From contig NZ_JAEKFH010000003.1 of NCBI RefSeq assembly GCF_016650695.1, positions 1,446,001 to 1,510,000 of the forward strand: a stretch of 64,000 nucleotides of DNA. The letters run 5' to 3'. Below, piece by piece: positions 47,847 to 58,348 of this stretch. Each line of letters starts with the position of its first letter. The first letter of the stretch is position 1. The notes under the pieces were generated by a model, which was not told the origin of the DNA, ran no database searches, and saw only the letters and a list, made by a program, of their open reading frames with translations. The DNA comes from Pseudomonas sp. TH41. GTDB lineage: Bacteria > Pseudomonadota > Gammaproteobacteria > Pseudomonadales > Pseudomonadaceae. Position numbers and translations under genes: made by a program.

Positions 47847-49793
47847 GTGCGCCTGAAGCTGCTGACCAATCTCAACACCCTCCTTTTAGTCGCCGTGTGC
47901 GTAGCCCTCGGCGCCACCCTGTGGTGGTCGCAAAAAGCCCTCGAACGTCCCTATCTATTGATGGAGCGTTACCTCAGGTTGTCCCAGCAATTTCAAAATG
48001 AAGTCGCGCGAAACGTCGAGGATTACCTCGCCAGCGGTGATGCCCTGCGCCTGAGCAGTGCCGGCCAGGCCATCGACGGCCTGCAAAAGGAACTTGCCGA
48101 ATTGCCGCCGGCCTTGGCCGACACCTTACGGCCCAGCCTGTCGACCCTCGAAGAATTCAGCAAAACCGACTTGCTCGCAGCCGGCAAACTGGCGGGCGAC
48201 CCGCAAGCACTGCTGTTGCAAGCCGAACGCGAACTCGGCGCCAGTCTCGATCAGCTCAGCCAATACGCCAGCACTAACGCGCCCTATCTGACACCGCTGC
48301 TCGCGGCCTCCCAGCACCTGGGCAAACTGTCCCTGGCCCGGGACAAACTGGTCAGCAGTGGTCGTAGCGAACTGGCGGCCGATGTCGAGCGCGAAGTCGC
48401 CAACATCCGCACTCAGGCTGAACTGCTAGGCGCCCTGCCGCTACTCGGCGTGACGACCAGCAGCGGATCGGGCACGGATGATTTCGCCTCGATGATGGGC
48501 CTGGAGAACACTGAAAAAACCGTCGCCGAAGATGCCGGCGTCGGCCTCAAGCGTGAACTCAACAGCCTGCTGACGCGCTACCCGGCAGAACTGGCGCGCA
48601 CTCGCGACCAGATTCAGAAACGCGCCGACCTCAGCACCGCCACTCACCAAAAAATCGCCGCCGTGCAACAGGCCATCGCCGGACTGGAACCGGTGGTTCG
48701 TGCCCAACACGGGCAGATCCAGAGCGAAGTTCGACTGATGCAGGGGGTCATGATCGGCCTGATTCTGCTCATTGCATTGTTGATCGATACCCTGCAACGA
48801 CGCTTGGCGCGGACGCTGACCAACCTGGCACCTGCCCTTTCGACCTGGGCCGAGGGTGACTTCAGTCGGGACATAGAGCTGGGCAAGACCAACCGCGAAC
48901 TGCATGACATTCAAGCCTCGCTCAATCGTCTGCGCGCCTATCTGGTCGATCTGGTCGGGACCATTCGCCTCAACGCCGAACAGGTCGCTGGCAGCAGTCG
49001 AACCCTGGCTGAGCTGAGCAATGACCTGCACAGTGGCGCCGAACACCAGGCTGGCGACACCGCGCTGATCCGCGATTCCCTCGGTGAATTGGAAGCGACC
49101 ATCCAACAAGTAGCCGGCGATGCCAGCCAGGCGGCCGACGCCAGCCGCCATGCCGGACTGGCGGTGGAACATGGCCAGAAAGTCATCGGCCTGAGCCTCA
49201 CCGGGTTGCATGCGCTGGTGGATGAAGTGCAAGGCAATGCGCAAATGATCGAACACCTGGCCGAGGAGTCCGCGACCATCGGCGGCGTGTTGACGGTGAT
49301 CCGCTCGATTGCGGACCAGACCAACCTGCTGGCCCTGAACGCCGCCATTGAAGCGGCCCGCGCCGGTGAAATGGGTCGCGGGTTTGCGGTGGTGGCTGAA
49401 GAGGTACGGTCATTGGCGCAACGCACCGCTGGCGCCACTGCAGAAATCCAGGTCCTGATCGCCGGCCTGCAAACCGCCGCACGGCAATCGGTGGAAGGCA
49501 TGCGCGCCCAGGTTGAACACGCCGAAGCCACGGCCAATCAGGCCCAGGCCGCCGATGGCGCGCTGGATAAAATCGTTGGGGCGATCCAGACCATTGCCGA
49601 CACCGCCGTGCGCATCGCCGATGTCACTGCCCAGCAGAGTGGCGCGGTCAGCGAGATCCGCGATCACAGCGAACGTATCCACAAGCTGGGAGGGGATAAT
49701 TTGCTGAGGATTGGCGAGGGGCGTGAGCAAGGGGAGAATTTGTTGGTATTGGGCGGACGTCTTCACACAGCCGTTCAGGCCTTCCGCGTCTGA
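47847..49793 (+). CDS. ctpL: Chemoreceptor CtpL-like MCP
   Basis: A 648-aa inner-membrane chemoreceptor. TM1 at about 8-28, a largely helical periplasmic domain up to about 300, TM2 ([20 protein letters not shown]), HAMP, and a signalling domain with [20 protein letters not shown]. In P. aeruginosa, CtpL, in the same place after the GcbA gene, is a receptor for low phosphate taxis; the sequence here does not show its ligand. GTG 47847 is the start; it follows gcbA by about 50 bases and may be co-transcribed. Confidence 0.88.
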   Translation: MRLKLLTNLNTLLLVAVCVALGATLWWSQKALERPYLLMERYLRLSQQFQNEVARNVEDYLASGDALRLSSAGQAIDGLQKELAELPPALADTLRPSLSTLEEFSKTDLLAAGKLAGDPQALLLQAERELGASLDQLSQYASTNAPYLTPLLAASQHLGKLSLARDKLVSSGRSELAADVEREVANIRTQAELLGALPLLGVTTSSGSGTDDFASMMGLENTEKTVAEDAGVGLKRELNSLLTRYPAELARTRDQIQKRADLSTATHQKIAAVQQAIAGLEPVVRAQHGQIQSEVRLMQGVMIGLILLIALLIDTLQRRLARTLTNLAPALSTWAEGDFSRDIELGKTNRELHDIQASLNRLRAYLVDLVGTIRLNAEQVAGSSRTLAELSNDLHSGAEHQAGDTALIRDSLGELEATIQQVAGDASQAADASRHAGLAVEHGQKVIGLSLTGLHALVDEVQGNAQMIEHLAEESATIGGVLTVIRSIADQTNLLALNAAIEAARAGEMGRGFAVVAEEVRSLAQRTAGATAEIQVLIAGLQTAARQSVEGMRAQVEHAEATANQAQAADGALDKIVGAIQTIADTAVRIADVTAQQSGAVSEIRDHSERIHKLGGDNLLRIGEGREQGENLLVLGGRLHTAVQAFRV

Positions 49794-49801
49794 CAGACCG
49801 T

Positions 49802-49879
49802 CTTCGCGAGCAAGCCCGCTCCCACATTTGATTTGTGTACGACGCAGATCCAATGTGGGAGCGGGCTTGCTCGCGAAGG
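49802..49879. repeat. REPIN-like pair in opposite orientation
   Basis: Here the arms point the other way: CTTCGCGAGCAAGCCCGCTC first, then its complement AGCGGGCTTGCTCGCGAAG, around about 30 bases. The arrangement inverts the arms relative to the other copies. Confidence 0.85.
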
Positions 49880-49967
49880 CGTCAGACCAATCACCACAGA
49901 ATTCCAAGCCCTGCACACCCGACCGACGTCCGCTATCATGCCCCCTACTCCGATACGCGAGATTGTC

Positions 49968-51722
49968 ATGCGCCGTTTGCTCTGCCTGCTGCTTTTAGTG
50001 CTCGCCCTGCCGGCTTCCGCCGCCGGCTTGCTGGACACTCGACCCAGTACAACGCTGGGATCGATCAACAACAGCGCCGACTTTCTGCCGGTGCGCGAAG
50101 CCTTTCAGTTGAGCCTGGTAGACAGCACGCCGCAATCGATCAAACTGCGTTTCGTCGCGACCGAGGGTTACTACCTCTACCGGCATCGCTTTCAGTTTCG
50201 AGCCGATCCAGCCGATGTCAGCCTCGGGGCCGCACAGCTACCCCCGGGCGAAAAAAAGCACGATGAGTATTTCGGCGACGTCGAGGTCTACCACGGCATT
50301 CTCGATGTAGAACTGCCGCGCACCGATCAACGCGCCTTCACCCTGGCGGTAACGTATCAGGGCTGCGCCGACAAAGGCCTGTGCTACCCGCCAGAGACCG
50401 AGCGTTTGAGCATTGATGGCAGCAGCGACAGTGTCGGCAGCAGCGGCGCCACCAGCAAAAACTGGAGCTGGCGCGAACTGGCATTGTTCTTCCTCGCAGG
50501 CCTGGGCCTGACCTTCACACCGTGCGTGCTGCCCATGCTGCCGATCTTGTCCGGCGTGGTATTGCGTGGTCAGGTCGGTGGTGTGCGCGGCTTCAATCTA
50601 TCCCTCGCTTACGTGCTGCCAATGGCCGCGTGCTTCGCCTTGCTCGGGGCGCTGATGGGGATGTTCGGCGCCCAGCTCAATCTCCAGGCGCGATTGCAAT
50701 CAGCTTGGGTGCTGGTGCCGTTCGCGATGTTTTTTGCGGTGTTTGCGTTGGCGATGTTCGGCGTCTTCGAACTCAAGCTGCCGCAAGCCATCAGCAGTCG
50801 ACTGGACCGGATCGCCGGCCGCACCGAAGGCGGCTCGCTGTGGGGCGCGGCAGTATTGGGCGTAGTGTCCAGCCTGCTGGTTTCGCCTTGCGTTTCGGCA
50901 CCGCTGGCCGGTGCGTTGCTGTACATCAGTGCCAGCGGCGATGCGCTGGGCGGTGGATTAAAACTGTTCATGCTCGGTCTCGGCATGGGCGCGCCGCTGT
51001 TACTGGTGGCCACCGGTGGTGCCGCCTGGCTGCCGAAAAGCGGACCGTGGCTGGTCTATGTGAAAAACGCGATCGGGGTTTTGTTGCTGGGGTTGGCGAT
51101 CGGGCTGCTCAGTCGCGTGTTGCCGGGGCAAATCACGTTGCTGCTGATCGGCTTGCTGGCCGGTGGTGTCGGGCTATTCATGGGCGCGCTGGAGTTCGTC
51201 TACAAGCCGCCTCGAAAACGTCTCGGCCAATTGCTCGGGATGTTCCTGCTATTTTATGCGCTGGCCTGTTGGTACGGAGCGTTCAGCGGTCAGACCGATC
51301 CGCTCAATCCGATTGGCCAGTCCCGCGTTGTGGCCGATAACACGCAAGACGCCAGCGACTGGCAAACCGTCAACACCCCGTCAGACCTGGACCGTGTCCT
51401 CGCTGACGCCCAATCGTCCGGCACCCCGCTGTTGCTCGACTGGTACGCCGACTGGTGCATCAGCTGCAAAGTCATCGAACATGAAGTACTTAACGACGCG
51501 AAGGTCGTCGAACGCCTCAAGGGCTATCGGCTGATCCGATTCGACATCACCGCCAGCAACGCCGAACAACGCGCCCTGCTCGACCGCTACAAGCTGTTCG
51601 GCCCTCCGGCGCTGATGTTTTTTGGCAAGGATGGCGTCGAACGTGCCGATGTGCGGGTGATCGGCGAGATCAATGCAACGGACTTCGCCGAACGTGTCGC
51701 GAAAGCAAATGACCGAATTTAA
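49968..51722 (+). CDS. dsbD: Thiol:disulfide interchange protein DsbD/DipZ
   Basis: A 584-aa inner-membrane reductant exporter that keeps periplasmic disulfide isomerases reduced. Signal peptide (MRRLLCLLLLVLALPASAAG), nDsbD domain with GCADKGLCYPPE, eight-span core with FTPCVLPMLPI and SPCVSAP Cys, and a C-terminal thioredoxin domain with the CISC active site in DWYADWCISCKV. The ORF opens at 49833 but ATG 49968 begins the signal peptide. Located between ctpL and aroQ as in P. aeruginosa. Confidence 0.95.
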   Translation: MRRLLCLLLLVLALPASAAGLLDTRPSTTLGSINNSADFLPVREAFQLSLVDSTPQSIKLRFVATEGYYLYRHRFQFRADPADVSLGAAQLPPGEKKHDEYFGDVEVYHGILDVELPRTDQRAFTLAVTYQGCADKGLCYPPETERLSIDGSSDSVGSSGATSKNWSWRELALFFLAGLGLTFTPCVLPMLPILSGVVLRGQVGGVRGFNLSLAYVLPMAACFALLGALMGMFGAQLNLQARLQSAWVLVPFAMFFAVFALAMFGVFELKLPQAISSRLDRIAGRTEGGSLWGAAVLGVVSSLLVSPCVSAPLAGALLYISASGDALGGGLKLFMLGLGMGAPLLLVATGGAAWLPKSGPWLVYVKNAIGVLLLGLAIGLLSRVLPGQITLLLIGLLAGGVGLFMGALEFVYKPPRKRLGQLLGMFLLFYALACWYGAFSGQTDPLNPIGQSRVVADNTQDASDWQTVNTPSDLDRVLADAQSSGTPLLLDWYADWCISCKVIEHEVLNDAKVVERLKGYRLIRFDITASNAEQRALLDRYKLFGPPALMFFGKDGVERADVRVIGEINATDFAERVAKANDRI

Positions 51723-51780
51723 TCACCCAGTCATAAATTTTTCGCAAACATCGGTCATCGTGCTGCCTATTGCAGAGAAC

Positions 51781-51810
51781 TGGACAGTCACAAAGGCTTT
51801 GCGGCATAGT
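51781..51810 (+). promoter_or_regulatory. Candidate sigma-70 promoter of aroQ-accBC
   Basis: TGGACA, an 18-base spacer and CATAGT lie 44-74 bases before the aroQ ATG. The match is moderate, based on sequence only. Confidence 0.35.
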
Positions 51811-51853
51811 CGCCGGGTTCTGACAATTGCTCACAGATAACAAGGAACAGCAG

Positions 51854-52309
51854 ATGGCGACCTTACTGGTTCTGCACGGACCCAACCTGAACTTGCTCGG
51901 CACCCGCGAACCGGGCGTCTACGGGGCGACTACCCTGGCGCAGATCAATCAGGATCTGGAGCGCCGAGCCCGTGAAGCCGGCCACCATTTGCTCTACCTG
52001 CAAAGCAATGCCGAGTACGAATTGATCGACCGCATCCACGCCGCTCGCGGCGAAGGTGTCGACTTCATTCTGATCAACCCAGCAGCTTTTACGCACACAA
52101 GTGTCGCATTACGTGACGCGCTGCTGGCGGTGAGCATCCCATTCATCGAAGTGCATTTGTCTAACGTGCACAAACGCGAACCTTTCCGCCATCACTCTTA
52201 CTTCTCCGACGTAGCGGTGGGAGTGATCTGCGGCCTTGGCGCCAGCGGTTATCGACTGGCCCTGGAGGCCGCCCTGGAACAGCTTGAACAACAAGCTATA
52301 CGCCCCTGA
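51854..52309 (+). CDS. aroQ: Type II 3-dehydroquinate dehydratase AroQ
   Basis: A 151-aa dodecameric enzyme of the shikimate pathway. [20 protein letters not shown] opens the type II family; catalytic Tyr is in GVYGATTL (residue ~25), [13 protein letters not shown] and [20 protein letters not shown] complete the active site. AAGGAA precedes ATG 51854. It starts a unit with accB and accC. Confidence 0.96.
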   Translation: MATLLVLHGPNLNLLGTREPGVYGATTLAQINQDLERRAREAGHHLLYLQSNAEYELIDRIHAARGEGVDFILINPAAFTHTSVALRDALLAVSIPFIEVHLSNVHKREPFRHHSYFSDVAVGVICGLGASGYRLALEAALEQLEQQAIRP

Positions 52310-52333
52310 CCGACCCTTGGGAGTTGATGATTC

Positions 52334-52795
52334 ATGGATATCCGTAAAGTTAAGAAACTGATCGAACTGCTGGAAGAGTCCGGCATCGACGAGCTCGAGA
52401 TCAAGGAAGGCGAAGAGTCCGTACGCATCAGCCGTCACAGCAAGACCCCGGCTCAGCAGTACTATGCACCGGCGCCAATGCAGGCTCCGGCGCCTGCGCC
52501 AGTGGCTGCTGCTCCGGTTGCCGCTGCTGCTCCTGCGGCACCCGCTGCCCCTGTTCTGAACGGCAACGTTGCCCGTTCGCCTATGGTCGGCACGTTCTAT
52601 CGCAAATCCTCGCCGTCTTCGCCTTCCTTCGTTGAAGTTGGCCAGACCGTGAAGAAAGGCGACACCCTGTGCATCGTTGAAGCGATGAAGATGATGAACC
52701 ACATCGAAGCTGAATCCAGCGGTGTGATCGAATCCATCCTCGTCGAAGACGGCCAGCCGGTTGAGTACGACCAACCGCTGTTCACCATCGTTTGA
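52334..52795 (+). CDS. accB: Biotin carboxyl carrier protein AccB
   Basis: A 153-aa carrier subunit of acetyl-CoA carboxylase. The N-terminal part ([20 protein letters not shown]) and a Pro/Ala-rich linker (60-85) precede the biotinyl domain, with the biotinylated Lys in VEAMKMMNH. Lies 17 bases before accC; they are co-translated as usual. Confidence 0.97.
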   Translation: MDIRKVKKLIELLEESGIDELEIKEGEESVRISRHSKTPAQQYYAPAPMQAPAPAPVAAAPVAAAAPAAPAAPVLNGNVARSPMVGTFYRKSSPSSPSFVEVGQTVKKGDTLCIVEAMKMMNHIEAESSGVIESILVEDGQPVEYDQPLFTIV

Positions 52796-52812
52796 ACCGC
52801 GGAGAGCCTTTG

Positions 52813-54171
52813 ATGACTGCGAAGTTGGAAAAAGTTCTGATCGCCAACCGCGGTGAGATTGCCCTGCGGATCCTGCGCGCCTGCAAAGAGATGGGCATCA
52901 AGACTGTCGCCGTTTACTCCAAGGCCGACAAAGAACTGATGCACCTGGGCCTGGCAGACGAATCCGTCTGCATCGGTCCGGCATCGGCCGCTCATTCTTA
53001 CCTGCACATTCCGGCAATCATCGCCGCGGCTGAAGTGACCGGCGCTACCGCCATTCACCCAGGCTACGGCTTCCTTGCGGAAAACGCCGACTTCGCCGAA
53101 CAGGTCGAAAACTCCGGTTTCGCGTTCATTGGCCCGAAAGCCGACACCATTCGCCTGATGGGCGACAAGGTATCGGCCAAGCACGCCATGATCGCTGCTG
53201 GCGTTCCAACCGTTCCGGGTTCCGACGGCCCGCTGCCTGAAGACGAAGAAACCGCTCTGCGCATTGGTCGCGAAGTCGGTTACCCGGTGATCATCAAAGC
53301 CGCTGGCGGCGGTGGTGGTCGCGGCATGCGTGTTGTGCATAAAGAAGAAGACCTGATTTCTTCGGCGAAACTGACCCGCTCCGAAGCCGGTGCGGCGTTT
53401 GGCAACCCGATGGTCTACCTGGAAAAATTCCTGACCAACCCACGTCACGTGGAAGTCCAGGTGCTTTCCGATGGCCAGGGTCACGCAATCCATCTGGGCG
53501 ACCGCGACTGCTCGCTGCAACGTCGTCACCAGAAGGTTCTCGAAGAAGCGCCGGCACCGGGCATCGACGAGAAAGCACGCGCCGAAGTCCTCGCACGCTG
53601 CGTCAAGGCGTGCATCGACATCAATTACCGTGGCGCGGGGACTTTCGAGTTCCTGTACGAGAACGGCGCGTTCTATTTCATCGAAATGAACACCCGCGTA
53701 CAGGTTGAGCACCCGGTTTCGGAAATGGTCACTGGCATCGACATCGTCAAGGAGATGCTGAGCATCGCCGCTGGCAACAAGTTGTCGTACACCCAGGAAG
53801 ACGTGGTTATCCGCGGCCACGCGCTGGAATGCCGGATCAACGCCGAAGACCCGAAAACCTTCATGCCGAGCCCTGGCACGGTCAAGCATTTCCACGCTCC
53901 AGGCGGCAACGGCGTTCGCGTCGATTCGCACCTGTACAGTGGCTATGCCGTTCCGCCGAACTACGATTCGTTGATCGGCAAGCTGATCACCTACGGCGCA
54001 ACTCGTGAAGAAGCCATGGCGCGCATGCGCAATGCACTGGACGAAATCGTTGTCGACGGGATCAAGACCAACATCCCGCTGCACCGCGATCTGGTCCGCG
54101 ATGAAGGCTTCTGCAAAGGTGGGGTCAACATCCACTACCTGGAACACAAGCTGGCTGGCGAGAAGCACTAA
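52813..54171 (+). CDS. accC: Biotin carboxylase AccC
   Basis: A 452-aa ATP-grasp enzyme that carboxylates biotin on AccB for malonyl-CoA synthesis. Motifs: [29 protein letters not shown] (glycine-rich ATP loop), [26 protein letters not shown] precedes ATG 52813; the TTG at 52792 is not needed. Terminator follows. Confidence 0.98.
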   Translation: MTAKLEKVLIANRGEIALRILRACKEMGIKTVAVYSKADKELMHLGLADESVCIGPASAAHSYLHIPAIIAAAEVTGATAIHPGYGFLAENADFAEQVENSGFAFIGPKADTIRLMGDKVSAKHAMIAAGVPTVPGSDGPLPEDEETALRIGREVGYPVIIKAAGGGGGRGMRVVHKEEDLISSAKLTRSEAGAAFGNPMVYLEKFLTNPRHVEVQVLSDGQGHAIHLGDRDCSLQRRHQKVLEEAPAPGIDEKARAEVLARCVKACIDINYRGAGTFEFLYENGAFYFIEMNTRVQVEHPVSEMVTGIDIVKEMLSIAAGNKLSYTQEDVVIRGHALECRINAEDPKTFMPSPGTVKHFHAPGGNGVRVDSHLYSGYAVPPNYDSLIGKLITYGATREEAMARMRNALDEIVVDGIKTNIPLHRDLVRDEGFCKGGVNIHYLEHKLAGEKH

Positions 54172-54184
54172 GCTTCGACCCAAT

Positions 54185-54214
54185 CAACAAAGCCGCCTTC
54201 GGGCGGCTTTGTTG
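54185..54214 (+). terminator. accC terminator (copy 1 of a duplicated hairpin)
   Basis: CAACAAAGCCGCC-TTCG-GGCGGCTTTGTTG, a 13-bp stem with UUCG loop, then a weak GTTTCT tract. The core is nearly identical to the hairpin after the following gene, with a compensatory C-G to T-A change next to the loop. Confidence 0.85.
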
Positions 54215-54327
54215 TTTCTGAAGGTTTCATCCACGCTCTGCGGGGATTAACTGACAGGCGTTCGCCTATCTGGGCTGGCTATAATCGCCCTCTAATCATC
54301 GCAACGCCGACGAACCAGAGCCCGCCC

Positions 54328-55869
54328 ATGCCTGAAAAACTGCCAATAAACCTGAACGACCTGCTGCGTCAGCGGACAGTCGAGAGCGAGCGAATTGAAT
54401 ACAAAACGGGTTGGAATCCTGACCCGATCATTCGCACGCTCTGCGCCTTCGCCAATGACTTTGAAAATCTGGGCGGTGGTTATGTGGTGATTGGACAGGA
54501 TTGTGACAGCAACGGCCAGCCTGTTTTTCCTCCGTCGGGTCTTGCAGATCAGACCCTCGACAAGATCCAGCTCGAGCTGTTGGCAGCCTGCCAAACAATT
54601 CAACCGGCCTATTTTCCGGTACTGAGTTTGGAGGAAGTCGACGGCCGCAAGCTAATCGTATTGTGGGCACCGGGCGGCCAAAATCGCCCCTATAAAGCCC
54701 CGGCAGCGGTGACAGCCAAATACCGGAGCCTGCATTACTACATTCGCCGCTACAGCAGCACAGTGGAGGCCAAGGGTGAAGCCGAGCAGGAGCTCTTGAA
54801 CCTCGCTGCAAAGGTGCCTTTCGATGACCGCTTCCATCTGGGGGCCCGTGTCACCGACCTGTCCAAACCGCTGATGCAGAATTTCCTGCAAGAGATTGGC
54901 AGCGCCCTCGCAGAAGACGCTGACCACCTGTCAATCGAGACCTTGGGCCGACAAATGAATGTCGTGGGCGGTCCAATCGAGTCGCCATGGCCCAAGAATG
55001 TCGGCCTGATGTTCTTCAGCAATGCTCCCGAACAGTTCTTTCCCGCTACGCAGATTGACGTGCTGTGGTTTCCCGAAGGTGCCGGGGGCGACCGCTTTGA
55101 CGAAAAAATTTTCAAAGGCCCTCTGGCAACCATGACCCGAGAGGCTCTGGCCTACATCCAGCGTAATTACCTTCATCAAACGGTCATCAAATACCCGGAC
55201 CGTGCCGAGGCGACAAGGGTCTGGAATTTCCCGTATGCGGCGCTTGAAGAGGCGCTGGTCAACGCCGTGTATCACCGTTCTTATGAAGAACGCGAACCGA
55301 TCGAGGTTCGCATCAGCCAGGAAGAACTTGTGATTTTGAGCTTCCCGGGACCCGACCGATCAATTCGCCTGGAAGACCTGCGAGCGGGTCGTGCAGTAAG
55401 CCGCCGCTACCGCAACCGACGAATTGGGGAATTCTTGAAAGAGCTGGATCTGACCGAAGGCCGCTCGACCGGAATCCCGAAAATCCTCAAGGTCATGGCT
55501 GCCAATGGTTCGCCCGCCCCGCTATTTGAAACCGACGACGAGCGGATTTCGTACGTCGTGCGACTGCCCGCACACCCTCAATCACACAGTTCTGATGCAA
55601 CGACCATGGAAGTCACCATGGAAGTCACCATGGAAGTCGCTGCGCTGCTGAAGGTTATTGATGGCGATATGAGCAGGCAAGAACTTCAGGCATCCATGAA
55701 CCTGAAAAACGCCGACCACTTCCGCAAGGCTTACATACTGCCGGCCATCGCTGCCGGGGCTCTTGAAATGACACTCCCCGGGCTACCTAACAGCCGCCTG
55801 CAACGCTATCGTCTAACGAGCAAAGGCCTGCAGTGGCTCAGAGCCAATAATGCAGGGAACCAGCATTAA
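54328..55869 (+). CDS. AlbA_2 (Schlafen-like) ATP-binding accessory protein
   Basis: A 513-aa protein that breaks the usual accC-prmA adjacency. An AlbA_2/Schlafen-type domain occupies about 15-130 ([30 protein letters not shown]). A region resembling the RecG-like HATPase_c_4 family spans about 280-415 ([20 protein letters not shown] and [10 protein letters not shown]), and a winged-helix C-terminus follows ([20 protein letters not shown]). A three-copy MEVT linker lies at about 427-437. Families of this kind are described as DNA-binding or defence-related regulators; the role here is unknown. Framed by two near-identical terminators. Confidence 0.85.
   Translation: MPEKLPINLNDLLRQRTVESERIEYKTGWNPDPIIRTLCAFANDFENLGGGYVVIGQDCDSNGQPVFPPSGLADQTLDKIQLELLAACQTIQPAYFPVLSLEEVDGRKLIVLWAPGGQNRPYKAPAAVTAKYRSLHYYIRRYSSTVEAKGEAEQELLNLAAKVPFDDRFHLGARVTDLSKPLMQNFLQEIGSALAEDADHLSIETLGRQMNVVGGPIESPWPKNVGLMFFSNAPEQFFPATQIDVLWFPEGAGGDRFDEKIFKGPLATMTREALAYIQRNYLHQTVIKYPDRAEATRVWNFPYAALEEALVNAVYHRSYEEREPIEVRISQEELVILSFPGPDRSIRLEDLRAGRAVSRRYRNRRIGEFLKELDLTEGRSTGIPKILKVMAANGSPAPLFETDDERISYVVRLPAHPQSHSSDATTMEVTMEVTMEVAALLKVIDGDMSRQELQASMNLKNADHFRKAYILPAIAAGALEMTLPGLPNSRLQRYRLTSKGLQWLRANNAGNQH
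55606..55638 (+). repeat. 12-base in-frame tandem repeat (ATGGAAGTCACC)
   Basis: ATGGAAGTCACC is repeated, then ATGGAAGTC, coding for [11 protein letters not shown] between the ATPase-like and winged-helix parts. Copy number could change by slippage without breaking the frame. Confidence 0.85.
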
Positions 55870-55877
55870 GATGTGAT

Positions 55878-55919
55878 CCAGACCAACAAAGCCGCTTTCG
55901 AGCGGCTTTGTTGGTCTGG
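55878..55919. terminator. Perfect 19-bp hairpin terminator (copy 2)
   Basis: CCAGACCAACAAAGCCGCT-TTCG-complement gives a perfect 19-bp stem with a UUCG loop immediately after the AlbA_2 gene stop. No T-run follows, but the core equals the accC terminator. Confidence 0.75.
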
Positions 55920-56042
55920 AGATTGCTGAACACCGAAGCCCCTTTGTGGCGATCCGGTCGTCTTCTGGCGCGCGCTCGCGTAAACTTGCGCGCTTCTCGC
56001 AGCCCGCTAGGCTGCAATCAATATTTTTCAAAGGTGCCCGCC

Positions 56043-56921
56043 ATGCCTTGGCTGCAAGTCCGTCTCGCCATCAGCCCAGAACAAGCCGAAACCTACGAAG
56101 ACGCTTTCCTTGAAGTGGGTGCCGTGTCGGTGACGTTCATGGACGCCGAAGACCAGCCGATCTTCGAGCCGGAACTCAACACCACGCCGCTGTGGTCACA
56201 CACTCACCTGTTGGCCCTGTTCGAAGGTGGCACCGAAGCCGCCAGCGTGCTGGCCCACCTTGAGTTGCTGACCGGCAGTCCGCTGCCCGAGCATCATAGC
56301 GAAGTCATCGAAGACCAGGATTGGGAGCGCAGCTGGATGGACGGCTTCCAGCCGATGCGTTTCGGCCAGCGCCTGTGGATTGTCCCGAGCTGGCACGCCG
56401 CGCCTGAGCCTGATGCGGTGAATCTGCTGCTGGATCCGGGCCTGGCGTTCGGCACCGGCACTCACCCGACCACCGCACTGTGCCTGGAATGGCTCGACGG
56501 CCAGGATCTGAAAGGCTGCAACGTGCTGGACTTCGGCTGCGGCTCGGGGATCCTGGCGATCGCTGCCCTGCTGCTGGGCGCCAAGGAAGCCGTCGGCACC
56601 GACATCGATGTGCAGGCGCTGGAAGCCTCCCGCGACAACGCCGGACGCAACAACATCGCCGAAGCCTTGTTCCCGCTCTATCTGCCAGAAGATTTGCCGC
56701 AGGTTCAGGCCGACGTGCTGGTGGCGAACATCCTCGCCGGCCCGCTGGTTTCCCTGGCGCCGCAACTGTCCAGCCTGGTCAAGCCGGGCGGTCGCTTGGC
56801 GCTGTCGGGCATCCTCGCCGAACAAGGCGAAGACGTCGCCAAAGCCTACGCCCAGGACTTCGATCTGGACCCGATTGCCAATCGCGATGGCTGGGTGCGC
56901 ATTACCGGCCGTCGGCGCTAG
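56043..56921 (+). CDS. prmA: Ribosomal protein L11 methyltransferase PrmA
   Basis: A 292-aa SAM methyltransferase that trimethylates ribosomal protein L11. The N-terminal substrate domain starts [19 protein letters not shown]; the SAM motif is [19 protein letters not shown] and [20 protein letters not shown] precedes it. AAGGTG is near ATG 56043; the ORF extension to 55908 crosses the terminator. Confidence 0.96.
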   Translation: MPWLQVRLAISPEQAETYEDAFLEVGAVSVTFMDAEDQPIFEPELNTTPLWSHTHLLALFEGGTEAASVLAHLELLTGSPLPEHHSEVIEDQDWERSWMDGFQPMRFGQRLWIVPSWHAAPEPDAVNLLLDPGLAFGTGTHPTTALCLEWLDGQDLKGCNVLDFGCGSGILAIAALLLGAKEAVGTDIDVQALEASRDNAGRNNIAEALFPLYLPEDLPQVQADVLVANILAGPLVSLAPQLSSLVKPGGRLALSGILAEQGEDVAKAYAQDFDLDPIANRDGWVRITGRRR

Positions 56922-56951
56922 AATGGACGCCTGCATAAACCGGATCGCCGC

Positions 56952-58163
56952 ATGACCGACAGCTTCGTCACCCAGTGCCCGCATTGCCAAACCAGCTTCC
57001 GTGTCAGCCATGCTCAGTTGAGCGTGGCCCGCGGAGTAGTTCGTTGCGGCTCGTGCTTGCAGGTGTTTAACGCCGCCAAGCAATTGCTTGAGCAGGCCGG
57101 CAAGGAAGCGGTTGTGCCAACCGCCCCGCCCATCGTCGACGCGCCGGAGCAACGGGCCATCAGCCTGAAGCAATGGACCGCCTCCGAACTGGACCTGGAC
57201 AGCCTGGACCTGGACGAAGAACTCGCGCGCCTCGAGCAGCGGGAAATCCAGCCGACCACCGAATTCGGCCGGCACCGCGAAGACAGTCTGAGTGCTCATC
57301 GCGACAACCCCGAGACCGAAGAACCCTGGTCCGACAGCCTGTTCAGTGAGTCGGCTGCCGATCGCGCACGGACCGCCGAAGACGACTTGCCGGAACTGGA
57401 ACTCGAGCCGAGCAACCACGAGCGCACCGAACCTTCGCTGTCGCTTGAGCCGGTCGAACTGGATGACGAACCTCAGCCGCCACAGCTGCGCCTGCACGAC
57501 CCGCTCGACCCCCCGACTCATCACGAACGCCTGTCGGCAACCGACGAGATTGACGACGACCTGCCGTCCATCGCCCCCCTGCGCAAGCGCCGCGAACGCA
57601 GCGAACCGGCCATACACGCCGAGGTGCTGCAGGACCTGACCGATGATCCGCTGCAACTCGATTGGCAAAAGCGCCGCTCACCGTGGGGCCGCCGGTTTTT
57701 CTGGCTGCTGCTAATCCTGCTCGGTGCCGCCGGTCTTGTCGGTCAGTACGTCGCCTACCATTTCGACGAACTGGCACGCCAGGACCAGTACCGTCCGTGG
57801 TTCCAGCAACTGTGCCCGCAAATCGGTTGCACGGTGCCGTCCAAAGTCGACATTGCGAAAATAAAAAGCAGCAACCTGGTGGTTCGCAGTCACCCGGACT
57901 TCAGTGGTGCCCTGGTGGTCGATGCGATCATCTACAACCGTGCGCCCTTCTCTCAGCCGTTCCCGCTGCTGGAACTGCGCTTTGCCGACCTCAACGGTCA
58001 TCTGATCGCCAGCCGTCGGTTCAAGCCCGGCGAATACCTCAACGGCGACCTCGAAGGCATGGTTGAAATGCCTCCGCAAACGCCGATCCACATTGCGCTG
58101 GATATTCTCGATCCAGGCCCTAAAGCGGTGAACTACAGCCTGAGCTTTCATTCACCCGAGTGA
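56952..58163 (+). CDS. DUF3426 zinc-ribbon membrane protein
   Basis: A 403-aa protein with an N-terminal MJ0042-type zinc ribbon (CPHCQTSF, CGSCLQVF), a long acidic linker (about 60-225), one transmembrane span (WLLLILLGAAGLVGQYVAYH, about 238-258), and a periplasmic DUF3426 domain. Conserved between prmA and dusB in Pseudomonas; function unknown. It follows prmA by 30 bases. Confidence 0.9.
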   Translation: MTDSFVTQCPHCQTSFRVSHAQLSVARGVVRCGSCLQVFNAAKQLLEQAGKEAVVPTAPPIVDAPEQRAISLKQWTASELDLDSLDLDEELARLEQREIQPTTEFGRHREDSLSAHRDNPETEEPWSDSLFSESAADRARTAEDDLPELELEPSNHERTEPSLSLEPVELDDEPQPPQLRLHDPLDPPTHHERLSATDEIDDDLPSIAPLRKRRERSEPAIHAEVLQDLTDDPLQLDWQKRRSPWGRRFFWLLLILLGAAGLVGQYVAYHFDELARQDQYRPWFQQLCPQIGCTVPSKVDIAKIKSSNLVVRSHPDFSGALVVDAIIYNRAPFSQPFPLLELRFADLNGHLIASRRFKPGEYLNGDLEGMVEMPPQTPIHIALDILDPGPKAVNYSLSFHSPE

Positions 58164-58268
58164 AACGGTTCACCGTTCAAGGATTGACGGCAGCTTTCTG
58201 ACTTTGCCTGCGGGAACCAAACCGCTGGCGATAACAGAATAACTGTTCAGATTTTGTTCAATTCAGCC

Positions 58269-58297
58269 TTTATCCAGTCATCGAGAGCGGGTATCAT
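58269..58297 (+). promoter_or_regulatory. Candidate dusB-fis promoter
   Basis: TTTATC, 17 bases, then TATCAT, 51 bases before dusB. Weak -35, good -10. The DUF3426-dusB gap (185 bases) has no other feature. Confidence 0.35.
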
Positions 58298-58348
58298 GCC
58301 AACCCTTTTTCGAACTCTCATGATCCGGCCCCACACCAGGGAAGTCCT

